Source of the DNA: Calditrichia bacterium
Lineage (GTDB): Bacteria > Calditrichota > Calditrichia > Calditrichales > J004
Direction: 5' to 3'
Assembly (NCBI GenBank): GCA_026991535.1
Contig: JALXBH010000298.1
Location: 1 to 35,344 of the forward strand
Length of the DNA: 35,344 nt
Shown: one piece after another, positions 18,301 to 26,026 of the stretch
How positions within the stretch are numbered: the first letter of the stretch is position 1
Layout of the letters: each line of letters starts with the position of its first letter
The notes under the pieces: generated by a model
The model's input: only the letters and a program-made list of their open reading frames with translations
The model's database searches: none
Told to the model about the DNA's origin: nothing
Position numbers and translations under genes: made by a program

Positions 18301-18889
18301 CCAGCAGCTGTTCGGCCCGGTTCAAATCATTTCGGTCAAGATAGACGCGGGCCAGACGCAGCATGGCCCGGGGCTTTTCATGGCTGTCGGGATAGCGGTC
18401 CAACACGGTTTGCAGTAAAACCTCCGCGCTTTTGCTGTCGCCGGTCGCCATCCTCTCTTCCGAGGCTTGTATCAGGCTTTTTGCGGCCAGTGGCGAAGCC
18501 GGATAAAGTGTTTTTACCGTTTCGTAGGCCTTGGCCGCTTCAGCGTGTTTTTGCAGGGCCGCATAACACAGGCCGACTTTATACCAGGCTTCGGCGGCAC
18601 GGGGACTTTTAGGATACTCAAGGGCCAGGCTTTGGAATTCCACCCGCGCCTTAACATAGTCCTTTAAATGAAACAGAGACATACCCGCGTAGTATTTGGC
18701 CTCGTCCACATTATTACTGTTGGGGTAGGTATTGTAATAACGTACAAACTGCTGCGCGGCCAGATCATAGAATTTCTGTTCATACAGTTTAACGGCATAG
18801 GAAAAATCATTGCCGCTGTTGGACTGGGCGGCGGCCAGCGCGGGTATCCAGAACAGGATAATGGCAAATGCTTTGTATAAAGATTTCAT
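15302..18889 (-). CDS. Very large exported tetratricopeptide-repeat protein
   Basis: 1195 residues from the ATG at 18889 (a TTG at 18916 is also in frame but overlaps the end of uvrD). A signal peptide MKSLYKAFAIILFWIPALAAAQ is followed by nearly continuous TPR units, for example NVDEAKYYAGMSLFHLKDYV, AEAWYKVGLCYAALQKHAEA, PWADDAVYYDALVKITLNKH and EPEIQYYIGEALLKAGRYEE. The spacing and the recurrent 'yP.S..a..A' pattern (LYPASPLAAKSLI, KYPESPLREEWL, KFPASDMLSS) resemble BamD/YbgF-type outer-membrane TPRs. It probably acts as a scaffold in the periplasm. No enzyme domain is seen. No clear ribosome site precedes either start, consistent with coupling to uvrD translation. Function unknown. Confidence 0.87.
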   Translation of the reverse strand: MKSLYKAFAIILFWIPALAAAQSNSGNDFSYAVKLYEQKFYDLAAQQFVRYYNTYPNSNNVDEAKYYAGMSLFHLKDYVKARVEFQSLALEYPKSPRAAEAWYKVGLCYAALQKHAEAAKAYETVKTLYPASPLAAKSLIQASEERMATGDSKSAEVLLQTVLDRYPDSHEKPRAMLRLARVYLDRNDLNRAEQLLDALLLEGDKDVLAGAMLLKGRADLLKGLDRPALKLFDRIINEHEQSPEAVSAAMAGARLALGQGDHQAALKYLTVAERLNKDTNRAGQIAILKGDLYFADGKYALAEKSYASRGAAPDSLKAYLAVKRFLSFYHQNNETAALAVLDGLHPVFNYVTVEVRDALFELLLKINRPEAGLSLLAGNSGISNAGYWQARFLRRTGKWQQLLNLLEDMPTLARAGDKADELYFFLAEAHYKLGNHASALRAINKLITRYPAGRFVENALELKENIQNFDLLDETKAIRGLARLNLQALMGENSEGFINLGRIYFEDLKDYDTAARVFDLATQKSPGQKGTAYLWLGRVYQRLAEKPTLTESRRAEYSGKARDNFRKAVENIATCAQPDVASWMMVKSRLESDSVSARKKQSYLKGLSGKYPESPLREEWLAFEAFTFSFDSAHADVARKDYQQLIRDYKQSDQYPGYLFNYARLLELTSPEKALELYKEIALEYPGSFFADKALREVARSFAKKGLYKEALSLYERFLSSYGYTDAVPEVKTEMARLYLKTGGSEKAIKLLAPRINVDIMSDPVLSPFVYGSSSLEKLAYLARAYDQNGRARKAMAFYGLYLRLKPAGPMAARASYALAELYERNGQTEVALDLFAKIPKDQRDFYRKAQMQLADIYFERMNYGKAAEIYGRLTGEKNSETQKAHANLIVSLIKAGKVNEAEKQLKLFKKRYAGDRENFARFTLEFGSYYRKKKNFNKALKYFKNVAGKYGDTPWADDAVYYDALVKITLNKHEDALEILSSFPQKFPASDMLSSVYNTLGTIYFRGEAYDKAISAFKKALDYPATPLVRKQTMSNLIKTYSMTGFWDAAQSLARTYVRDFPRAEDRIDKDILIAQAFINLNQYQNAVDYLKRIKISADSEKEPEIQYYIGEALLKAGRYEEAIAEFVKIPLLSKKTKLQWEASALYYSGQAYEKLGRIDDAIRMYREIINRPGIDLILKREAEKRIGQIKGKG

Positions 18890-18905
18890 GGGTTTGGGTA
18901 TTCGC

Positions 18906-21122
18906 TTATTCTTCAAGAGGTGTCAGGTTTGCAAATTCCTTTATCAGCTTTTTGGTAATACCTTCATCCGTAAAGTCCACGCTTATTTTCATCCGGTCGC
19001 CCCGCCCTTCCAACTGGCGGACGATGCCCTTGCCAAAGGTGGCGTGATATACTTTTTGTCCCACCTTGTACGTGTCGTCGGTCGATTGGTTCTCCACTTC
19101 ACGGGTCAGGTAGCTTTTAACCTTGGTTTTATGACGCCTGCTGCGCCCGTAGTCGGAAGACGCCGAGGCGGAATTGTAGCCGCTAACGTGCAGCAATTCC
19201 CTGGGGATTTCATCCAAAAAGAGGGAAGGCATGGTTTTGTTAAAGCTGTTATTGCGGCGGCGCGAGCGGCTCATGGAAAGATAGAGCCGTTCCTCGGCAC
19301 GAGTCATGCCCACATACATCAGCCGCCTTTCCTCCTCCAACTCGTTCAGGTTGGCCGAGTTTCGCTGCAGGGGCATCAACCCCATCTCCAGGCCTGTGAT
19401 AAAAACCACGGGAAACTCCAGTCCCTTCGCCGCGTGCAGGGTCATCAGCGTAACCGAGTTATCTTCCGTATTCATGCGGTCGATATCGGTCATCAGACTA
19501 ACCTCTTCCAAAAAGGACTCCAGGCTGGCCTCGCGGCCTTCTTCCCGGCGTCGTTCATCAAATTCCTCTATACTGCGGAAAAGCTCCTGAATATTTTGCA
19601 CCCTGCTTTCGCTCTCATATTGATCATACTCGGTTTGGTAGTGATGCATGATGCCCGATTCCGCCGCCAGGGTGGATGCCAGTTCCACGGCCGATATTTC
19701 CGTGCTGAGCTTTATAAATTTTGTAATCAGATTGTAAAAGCCCAATACGCGCTGGCTCATGGCCGGGGAGATGGAAGCCACTTCTTCCACACGGCCCAGC
19801 CCTTCAAACAGAGGTATTTGCTCCAGTTCGGAAAACTTTTCTATCTTACCCACCGTGGTATCGCCGATGCCGCGCAGAGGAAAGTTGATAACCCGTTTTA
19901 AGGCGATGCTGTCCTTTTGGTTTACTATAAGCTTTAAATAGCTGACGATATCCTTAATCTCCTTGCGCTCATAGAACTTAACGCCTCCCACAAGTTTATA
20001 GGAGATGGCATTCCGGCGCAGGGTGTCTTCCAAAATCCGGCTTTGGGCGTTGGTGCGGTACAGAATAGCAATATCTTTAAAGCTGCGTTTACGGGTATAA
20101 ACCTCGTCATGAATCTTTTCCAGCAGCTTTTTGGCTTCCTCGGCATCGGTCTGCCCCACCAGCACCTCCAGCTTCTCCCCCTCGGGGCGCTGCGTCCACA
20201 AATCCTTGCCCAGGCGCTCGGTATTGTTTTTAACAACGGCATTGGCCGCCAGTAAAATATTTTTATTGGAACGGTAGTTCTCCTCCAGCTTAAATACGGC
20301 GGCTTCTTTATAGTCCTTTTTAAAATCCAGGATATTGGAAATATCCGCCCCGCGCCAGCCATAGATGGCCTGATCCTCGTCGCCAACCACGCAAAGGTTT
20401 CTGTGATCCTTTACAAGCTCCTTAATCAAAAGGTACTGTGCTTTGTTGGTATCCTGATACTCGTCCACCATCACATAGCGGAAACGATCGGCATATTTTT
20501 TCCGTATATCCGGATTTTCCTTAAACAGTTCGATGGGCTTTATCAACAGGTCATCAAAATCAAGGGCATTGTTTTCCTTTAGGAAACGCTGATAGGAGAT
20601 ATAGATGGAGGGCAGGAATTCATCCAGTCCCTGGCGGTCTTCGATGGCATAGAGGTCTTCGGGAAACAGAAACTGGTTTTTAACCCTGGACAGCCGGTTT
20701 TGAATCATTTTAGGTGTATAAAGTTGCTGCGGAACCGAAAGGGTGCTTATAACTTTTTTCACCGCCCGGGTCTGATCATCCACATCATAAATGGTAAAGC
20801 TGCGGGAGTAGCCCAGCACTTCCGCCTCGATGCGCATAATCCGCGCGCAGATACTATGGAAGGTACCGATCCACAACCCGTTAACGCCGGAACCGATCAG
20901 CGATTCCACACGCTCCTTCATTTCACGGGCTGCCTTATTGGTAAAGGTAACGGCCAGTATATTTTGCGGGGCCACGCCCTTTTCTTCGATAAGGTAGGCC
21001 ATGCGGGCGGTAAGGGTTCTTGTTTTGCCGCTGCCGGCGCCGGCCAGTATTAAAACAGGGCCTTCCGTTTGCTCCACCGCCGCCCGTTGGCGCGGGTTTA
21101 AACTTTCTAAATTTATTGCCAT
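18906..21122 (-). CDS. pcrA: UvrD/PcrA-type superfamily 1 DNA helicase
   Basis: 738 residues. All SF1A motifs are present: Walker A ILAGAGSGKTRTLTARMAYL (~25-45), VTFTNKAAREMKERV, DEYQDTNKAQY, GDEDQAIYGWRGAD, ENYRSNKNIL, TLHAAKGLEFPVVFITGLE and VGMTRAEERLYLSMSRSR. The C-terminal ~60 residues (YKVGQKVYHATFGKGIVRQL) form the Tudor-like PcrA/UvrD tail that binds RNA polymerase. It unwinds DNA 3'-5' in excision and mismatch repair and removes recombination intermediates. The ATG follows the mltG stop by 3 bases. PcrA and UvrD cannot be separated by sequence reading alone. Confidence 0.95.
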   Translation of the reverse strand: MAINLESLNPRQRAAVEQTEGPVLILAGAGSGKTRTLTARMAYLIEEKGVAPQNILAVTFTNKAAREMKERVESLIGSGVNGLWIGTFHSICARIMRIEAEVLGYSRSFTIYDVDDQTRAVKKVISTLSVPQQLYTPKMIQNRLSRVKNQFLFPEDLYAIEDRQGLDEFLPSIYISYQRFLKENNALDFDDLLIKPIELFKENPDIRKKYADRFRYVMVDEYQDTNKAQYLLIKELVKDHRNLCVVGDEDQAIYGWRGADISNILDFKKDYKEAAVFKLEENYRSNKNILLAANAVVKNNTERLGKDLWTQRPEGEKLEVLVGQTDAEEAKKLLEKIHDEVYTRKRSFKDIAILYRTNAQSRILEDTLRRNAISYKLVGGVKFYERKEIKDIVSYLKLIVNQKDSIALKRVINFPLRGIGDTTVGKIEKFSELEQIPLFEGLGRVEEVASISPAMSQRVLGFYNLITKFIKLSTEISAVELASTLAAESGIMHHYQTEYDQYESESRVQNIQELFRSIEEFDERRREEGREASLESFLEEVSLMTDIDRMNTEDNSVTLMTLHAAKGLEFPVVFITGLEMGLMPLQRNSANLNELEEERRLMYVGMTRAEERLYLSMSRSRRRNNSFNKTMPSLFLDEIPRELLHVSGYNSASASSDYGRSRRHKTKVKSYLTREVENQSTDDTYKVGQKVYHATFGKGIVRQLEGRGDRMKISVDFTDEGITKKLIKEFANLTPLEE

Positions 21123-21125
21123 AGC

Positions 21126-22199
21126 TTACTTATTTTGTTTATTCCGTTGATTTCTTTTTACCTTGCGTCTTACACGGTCAAATTGTGCCTTGGCCCTCAG
21201 GTGATCCTTAAGCCGGGTCGTAAAGGTGTGGCTTCCGTCACCCACGGCCACCATGTATATATAGTTTGTTTTTTCCGGAAACAGAGAGGCCAATACGGAC
21301 TTCTTACCGGGGTTATTAATCGGCCCCGGAGGCAGGCCGTAATGTATGTACGTGTTATACGGTGATTTTATCTCCAGGTCCTTAAAAAGCAAGCGGCCGG
21401 GAGGTCCTTCCTTTATATATTGAATTGTCGGGTCTGCCTGAAGCCTCATATGACGCTTGAGTCGGTTTAGATATAGTGAGGCAATTATAGGACGCTCCCT
21501 GTCCAGAAGAGCTTCGCCTTCAACTATGGAGGCCAAAGTTAATACCTGATGACGATTTAAGCCAATATTTATCATCGCTTCACGTGCAGAATCGCTTTCA
21601 AACAAGGCCAGACAGTTTTTAACCAATATTTTTAACAGTTGCTCCTCGCTGATGTGATATTCCAGAAAGTAGGTATCCGGCAAAAGATAACCTTCCAATC
21701 CCGGCACATCCAGCCCCAGGCTTTTAATAAAAATAGGGTCATTGGCCAGCTTTAGCAAACGTTGGGCGGACATATCCGTTTTTTTACCGATATAGGTGGC
21801 AATCTGCTCAACCGTCCAGCCCTCGAGCAGAGTTACTTTATAACGCTGCGCCCGGGCGGCGATAAGATATTCCACCAACTGGTAATGGTTTAAATTCCTG
21901 GGGATGGCAAACACACCGGCCCGTAGTTTTTTTTCATAACCCTGGTACTTCACAATATAGCTGAAAACCTTTTTGCTTTCGATGAGATCATGGGCCAGCA
22001 GGGAATCGGCAATCTGGCTTAAAGTGGCCCCCGGCGGAATATGCAGCGTTACCTTTTGCTCTATCTTCTGCTCATCCACGGGGCTAAAGTAATTCAACAC
22101 GGCCATCGTCAGCCAGGGCAAAACCAGAAAAGCCAGAAGAATTAACTTTTGCCACCATTTGAATTTTTTATAATTGGCTCGGATTTGCGTGGTATTCAC
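21126..22199 (-). CDS. mltG: Endolytic murein transglycosylase
   Basis: 357 residues. One N-terminal transmembrane helix (~18-37, KLILLAFLVLPWLTMAVLNY), a LysM-like part (~45-115), and the YceG catalytic domain. The catalytic glutamate is E227 in LASIVEGEALLDRERPIIAS, followed by LYLNRLKRHMRLQADPTIQY and YNTYIHYGLPPGPINNPG, all standard MltG segments. It cleaves nascent peptidoglycan strands at the inner membrane. It starts with GTG in a TAGTG overlap with the chorismate mutase stop and runs into uvrD 3 bases later. Confidence 0.95.
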   Translation of the reverse strand: MNTTQIRANYKKFKWWQKLILLAFLVLPWLTMAVLNYFSPVDEQKIEQKVTLHIPPGATLSQIADSLLAHDLIESKKVFSYIVKYQGYEKKLRAGVFAIPRNLNHYQLVEYLIAARAQRYKVTLLEGWTVEQIATYIGKKTDMSAQRLLKLANDPIFIKSLGLDVPGLEGYLLPDTYFLEYHISEEQLLKILVKNCLALFESDSAREAMINIGLNRHQVLTLASIVEGEALLDRERPIIASLYLNRLKRHMRLQADPTIQYIKEGPPGRLLFKDLEIKSPYNTYIHYGLPPGPINNPGKKSVLASLFPEKTNYIYMVAVGDGSHTFTTRLKDHLRAKAQFDRVRRKVKRNQRNKQNK

Positions 22200-22492
22200 T
22201 AAGAATTGCTCTCACGTTCTTGTCTACGGGATTCATCTATGATACGCTCAAACAGGCGCCCGATGGCTTCATTGCTCAGAGGACCCTTGTTGACGGCCTT
22301 CACGTGGGCAATCACCTCTTCCTCGCGCGTGGGGACATACACAGGCCAGTTGACTTCCTTTTTTATATGACCGATTTCCATTGCCGCCAGGGCCCGCTTG
22401 TTTAATAAACGCACAATTTCCTCATCCGTGGCGTCTATTTCATCGCGGAAACGGGCAATTCTTTGTTTGATCATATCATTGGATGGCTTCAT
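22199..22492 (-). CDS. aroQ: Chorismate mutase, AroQ class
   Basis: 97 residues, a stand-alone all-helical AroQ-type enzyme that converts chorismate to prephenate for phenylalanine and tyrosine. The pattern RDEIDATDEEIVRLLNKRAL, IGHIKKE, VYVPTREEEVI and LFERIIDESRRQE matches the family, including the arginine, lysine and glutamate positions that hold the dicarboxylate substrate. No DAHP synthase or prephenate dehydratase is fused or adjacent. An AGGA lies about 10 bases before the ATG. Confidence 0.92.
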   Translation of the reverse strand: MKPSNDMIKQRIARFRDEIDATDEEIVRLLNKRALAAMEIGHIKKEVNWPVYVPTREEEVIAHVKAVNKGPLSNEAIGRLFERIIDESRRQERESNS

Positions 22493-22537
22493 ATTCGACC
22501 GTTCCTGCTTAAATTATAGTTCCCGAAGGACTATTCC

Positions 22538-23440
22538 TTACTTTTGGTAGTTCTTTATGATCCTGCTGATTTTTTCATCCGCCGGCCATTCCAGGCTTAC
22601 CGGCAACTGCCCTGTTTTTATAGTCAGGCCATTTTTATTTTTAATCAGGACAATGCGGCTGACATATTCGCCATCGGCGCCGGGGCACACAAGCCACCGC
22701 CCCTCAGCCCTTTCGTTCAGGGCAATTTGCTCATGGGCCAGCATTATGATGTCCCAGTGCGGATATTTTTCCAGGAGCCGGGGAAGGTTTTTCCGACGGC
22801 CATGGTAGATAAGCGCTCGTATATCCGTCTTTTTTATTGCCCGTACCGCCGCGTCAAAGCGGGCGGGGGCCCTGGTCAATGCAACCCCCTTCTGCCGTAT
22901 ATTCAACTCCACAAAGGAGGTAATGCCGAGGCGCATATCCTTATGGCGGAAAATTTTATAAGACGGGCCCGGAAGCGCTATTTCCGTGCGGGTGTTGCCC
23001 ATAAGCACCGCCTGTTCCATCCCCTTCAGTGCCGCGCCTAAAAAATCGGCGCCCTCGCTGAACTCCTGATCCGCCACGGTGAGCACCTCCGGTTTTAGAT
23101 AACGGTATATTTGTACCACTGCCTTATTCAGGGCGGGATAGCTATACGCATTAAAGGCGTCGCCGCCGTCAAAAAAAAGGGTATGCTGCCGTTCTCTTTC
23201 CCTTTTTAAAATCCCGGCCATATGATCCAGGCCTCCCAGAGGGGGCTCGCCGCACCCGCAATTATCTATATTACCGTTTAAATTGGCCGAGTAGATAATC
23301 ACAAGGCTGTCCGCCTGTGAATCGGATGCTAAATTTAGAACAGACGGCTTTTTTTCCGCGTGCTGAGCGACACAAAAGAAGGAAACAGAAAGCAGAAACC
23401 AAAAGATGTACCGGCCCTTATGCAAAAAGTATCTGATCAC
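22538..23440 (-). CDS. Exported UshA/5'-nucleotidase-like metallophosphatase fold, metal site degenerate
   Basis: 300 residues from a GTG at 23440 that overlaps the purA end by about 20 bases; a TTG at 23461 is the alternative. An N-terminal hydrophobic segment (~12-26) suggests export. The body follows the calcineurin-like fold of UshA: IIYSANLNGNIDNCGCGEPP aligns with the usual TnDlHGh start, then FFDGGDAF, LTVADQEFSEG (usual GNHEFdyG), ALIYHGR and DIIMLAHEQ (usual GHTH). Several metal ligands are changed: the first Asp and His are N53 and N55, the Asn-His pair is D124-Q125, and the final His is Q238. D94, H213 and H236 remain. The CGCG plus LGGLDHMAGILKRE segment is typical of a subgroup linked to cytochromes. 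Catalysis is doubtful. Substrate unknown. Confidence 0.75.
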   Translation of the reverse strand: MIRYFLHKGRYIFWFLLSVSFFCVAQHAEKKPSVLNLASDSQADSLVIIYSANLNGNIDNCGCGEPPLGGLDHMAGILKRERERQHTLFFDGGDAFNAYSYPALNKAVVQIYRYLKPEVLTVADQEFSEGADFLGAALKGMEQAVLMGNTRTEIALPGPSYKIFRHKDMRLGITSFVELNIRQKGVALTRAPARFDAAVRAIKKTDIRALIYHGRRKNLPRLLEKYPHWDIIMLAHEQIALNERAEGRWLVCPGADGEYVSRIVLIKNKNGLTIKTGQLPVSLEWPADEKISRIIKNYQK

Positions 23441-24689
23441 GTCGTTGACCTGTGGAAACAATTTTTACGGGTATTTTTAAATAGTCTTCCATATATGCGA
23501 TGTATTCCCGCGCCTGACGGGGCAATGCGCTTATGCTGTCACTTGCGGTGGAATCATTCCAGCCTTCCAGGGTTTTATAAACAGGTTGTATGCGTTTCTG
23601 TTCCTCCGGGTCGGCCGGAAAGGTGTCCAGTTCATGGCCGTCCAGGGTATAAGCCGTGGCCACTTTTAAGCGATCCATGCCGTCCAGCACATCCACCTTT
23701 GTCAGGGCGATTTGTGTCAAACCGTTAATCCGGGCCGAATAACGCAGGGCCACCAGGTCCAGCCAACCGCAACGCCGGGGGCGACCCGTGGTTGCGCCAT
23801 ATTCCCCGCCCCTGTCCCGCAGCAGGGTCCCCGTGGCGTCGTTCAACTCCGTGGGGAAGGGCCCGTTGCCAACGCGGGTTAAATAGGCTTTGGCCACGCC
23901 AATGACCTCGGCGTCGGGAACTACCCCCAAACCGGAACCGATAAAAGCGCCTCCGGCCACAGGGTGCGACGAGGTAACAAAAGGATATGAACCGTAATCG
24001 ATATCCAGCAGGGCGCCCTGCGCGCCTTCCACCAGAATGCTCCTTTTCCCCCTAAGCGCCGTATCTACCCGCTCTATGGTTTCGGCAATATACGGTCGTA
24101 TCAGCTCGGCGTGGGCGGCCGCCTGTTGCAGTATCAGGGACTCATCCAACGGTTCTTCATTATAATATTTTTCAATAATAAAATTTTTCAGCTTCAGGTT
24201 TTCCCGGATGCGTTCTTCCCGGATGGCCTCGTTAAGCAGGTCAATCGCCCTCAGACCGGCTCGATTGTATTTATCCACATAGGCGGGGCCGATGCCTCTT
24301 CCCGTGGTGCCTATTTTTTGCCGGCCTTTTTGATCTTCCGAGCATTGATCCAGTTTTTTATGGTACGGAAGAATGATATGGGTTCGGGGGGAAATAAGCA
24401 GCCGTCCCTGTGTCTGAATGCCGGCATCATGCAGCACGTCGATCTCCGCTTTAAAGGCCTCTGGGTCCAGCACAACACCACCGCCGATAACGCAGACCAC
24501 GCCGGGACGTAAAATACCCGAGGGGATCAGATGCAGCACATACTTTTTTTGGCCGATGTAAACCGTATGCCCGGCATTAGCTCCTCCCTGATAGCGTAAA
24601 ACCATATCCGCCGAGGCGCTCAGCACATCAATAATTTTGCCTTTTCCCTCATCGCCCCATTGCGCACCGACCACAATTGATACTGACAT
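23418..24689 (-). CDS. purA: Adenylosuccinate synthetase
   Basis: 423 residues from the ATG at 24689, chosen because GGAG sits 7 bases upstream; a TTG four codons earlier lies in the terminator T tract. The enzyme joins IMP and aspartate with GTP, the first committed step to AMP. The P-loop VVGAQWGDEGKGKIIDVL, GGANAGHTVY, IGTTGRGIGPAY, VEGAQGALLDIDYGSYPFVT and GEYGATTGRPRRCGW are all intact. It directly follows the STAS gene terminator, and no separate promoter is visible. Confidence 0.97.
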   Translation of the reverse strand: MSVSIVVGAQWGDEGKGKIIDVLSASADMVLRYQGGANAGHTVYIGQKKYVLHLIPSGILRPGVVCVIGGGVVLDPEAFKAEIDVLHDAGIQTQGRLLISPRTHIILPYHKKLDQCSEDQKGRQKIGTTGRGIGPAYVDKYNRAGLRAIDLLNEAIREERIRENLKLKNFIIEKYYNEEPLDESLILQQAAAHAELIRPYIAETIERVDTALRGKRSILVEGAQGALLDIDYGSYPFVTSSHPVAGGAFIGSGLGVVPDAEVIGVAKAYLTRVGNGPFPTELNDATGTLLRDRGGEYGATTGRPRRCGWLDLVALRYSARINGLTQIALTKVDVLDGMDRLKVATAYTLDGHELDTFPADPEEQKRIQPVYKTLEGWNDSTASDSISALPRQAREYIAYMEDYLKIPVKIVSTGQRRDQILFA

Positions 24690-24699
24690 TGTTTTCTCC

Positions 24700-24733
24700 A
24701 AAAAAAAACTCCGGCTTGTGTAAACCGGAGTTT
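24700..24733 (-). terminator. Rho-independent terminator between the STAS gene and purA
   Basis: Minus strand: AAACTCCGG, a ten-base loop, CCGGAGTTT, then a further five or more T residues. The purA GGAG ribosome site begins immediately after the T tract, so terminator and translation signal are fused. Confidence 0.85.
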
Positions 24734-24752
24734 AAGAAACACACGTTAAAAA

Positions 24753-25088
24753 TTAAAATTTTTGTAAGGCATCATCCAGGTTTTCAGCCAGAGTGAACAC
24801 ACTCAATAACTTGGTAATCTTCAACAGATTGTAAATCCTTTCCGACACATGCGTAAGCACAAGTTGGCCATCGTTATTTTTTAATGTGGTTACCGTTCCG
24901 ATCAGAATACCCAGTCCGGAACTATTCATCCACTCCACACCTCCGAGATCGATAACAATCCGTGTTTTATGCTCATCGATTAACCGGTTAATCTGATCAT
25001 TGAGCTGCCCCGCCTCGGGGCCGCCCATGATTTTCCCGGAGAGGGCGATTATTACAACGCCATCCTGTTCTTTTACGTCAATAGTCAT
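24753..25088 (-). CDS. STAS-domain protein, anti-sigma factor antagonist type
   Basis: 111 residues forming a single STAS domain like SpoIIAA/RsbV. The motif VEWMNSSGLGILIGTV contains the serine (S56 or S57) that anti-sigma kinases phosphorylate in this family. Such proteins switch anti-sigma factors or act in other partner-switching pathways. No RsbW-like kinase or PP2C phosphatase gene is in the window, so its partners lie elsewhere. It begins 10 bases after secF, an unusual attachment to a protein-export operon. Confidence 0.9.
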   Translation of the reverse strand: MTIDVKEQDGVVIIALSGKIMGGPEAGQLNDQINRLIDEHKTRIVIDLGGVEWMNSSGLGILIGTVTTLKNNDGQLVLTHVSERIYNLLKITKLLSVFTLAENLDDALQKF

Positions 25089-25098
25089 GGACTTCCAA

Positions 25099-25992
25099 TC
25101 AGGCTTTTTTAAATTTCCAGTCTATCACAATCGGGCTGGCAATGAATATCGATGAATAGGTACCGATGATGATACCGATGATCAAAGCCAGGGCAAAAGT
25201 ACGCAGCACCTCGCCGCCGAAAAAGTATAATATGATTACCACAAACAGAGTGGTGCTCGAGGTCATAATGGTGCGCGACAGTGTTTCATTGATACTGCGA
25301 TTTACAATTTCGGTAATATTTCCTGTTCGCTTGCTGGAAGACTTCAGGTTTTCCCGGATACGGTCATAGACCACAATGGTATCGTTCAGCGAATAACCGA
25401 CGATGGTCAGCACCGCGGCAATGATGGGCGCGGAGATTTCGATTTCCAACAGGGAAAAGAGTCCGATGGTGATGGTCACATCATGCACCAGGGCTACAAT
25501 GGCACCGATTGAGAAACGAAATTCAAAGCGCCACATGATATAAAACAGAATGAGTATCATGGACCAGAAGATGGCCAGGAAAGCGTCTATAATCAACTCA
25601 TGACCCACCTTTGGGCCTACCTTTTCCGTACGCTGTTCTTCAAAGGCATTGTCGGGCATGGCTTTTCGTATGGCCTCTTCGATATTATGACTGACCGTTT
25701 CAAGGTCAAACTCCGCCCCAACGCGGATGGCGACCTCGTTGGGCGCGCCAAAGTGTTTAATTTCCGCTTCATTCATACCAATGCTGGAAATGGCGGAACG
25801 GATATCCTGAATGGACACTTCTTTATCAAATTTAAGCTGTATAAGCGCCCCGCCCGTAAAATCGATATTGTATTTGGGGCCACCGTGAAGAATCAGCGAA
25901 ATGATGGATAATAGTATAAGCGTACCGCTCAGGATATATCCCATTTTCCGTTTATCGACGATGTTATAATGTGTATCTGTGAAAAATTGCAT
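25099..25992 (-). CDS. secF: Protein translocase subunit SecF
   Basis: 297 residues with six predicted membrane helices and one large periplasmic loop after helix 1. The family segments YNIDFTGGALIQLKF and GYSLNDTIVVYDRIRENLK are present. With SecD it forms the accessory complex that uses the proton motive force to pull exported proteins through SecYEG. Starts 34 bases after secD with an AAGGAG. Confidence 0.96.
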   Translation of the reverse strand: MQFFTDTHYNIVDKRKMGYILSGTLILLSIISLILHGGPKYNIDFTGGALIQLKFDKEVSIQDIRSAISSIGMNEAEIKHFGAPNEVAIRVGAEFDLETVSHNIEEAIRKAMPDNAFEEQRTEKVGPKVGHELIIDAFLAIFWSMILILFYIMWRFEFRFSIGAIVALVHDVTITIGLFSLLEIEISAPIIAAVLTIVGYSLNDTIVVYDRIRENLKSSSKRTGNITEIVNRSINETLSRTIMTSSTTLFVVIILYFFGGEVLRTFALALIIGIIIGTYSSIFIASPIVIDWKFKKA

Positions 25993-26026
25993 GGAACTTT
26001 TATTCTCCTTTTTCCGCTTGCGTCGT

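Noticed and set aside
18810-19901. Plus-strand open frame of about 363 codons opposite uvrD
   Set aside because: The minus strand encodes intact helicase motifs across the region; the antisense product shows no domain.
22516-22534. Small hairpin with a TTCG loop between the metallophosphatase-like gene and chorismate mutase
   Set aside because: The stem is short with a bulge and no T tract follows, so I do not call a terminator or attenuator.
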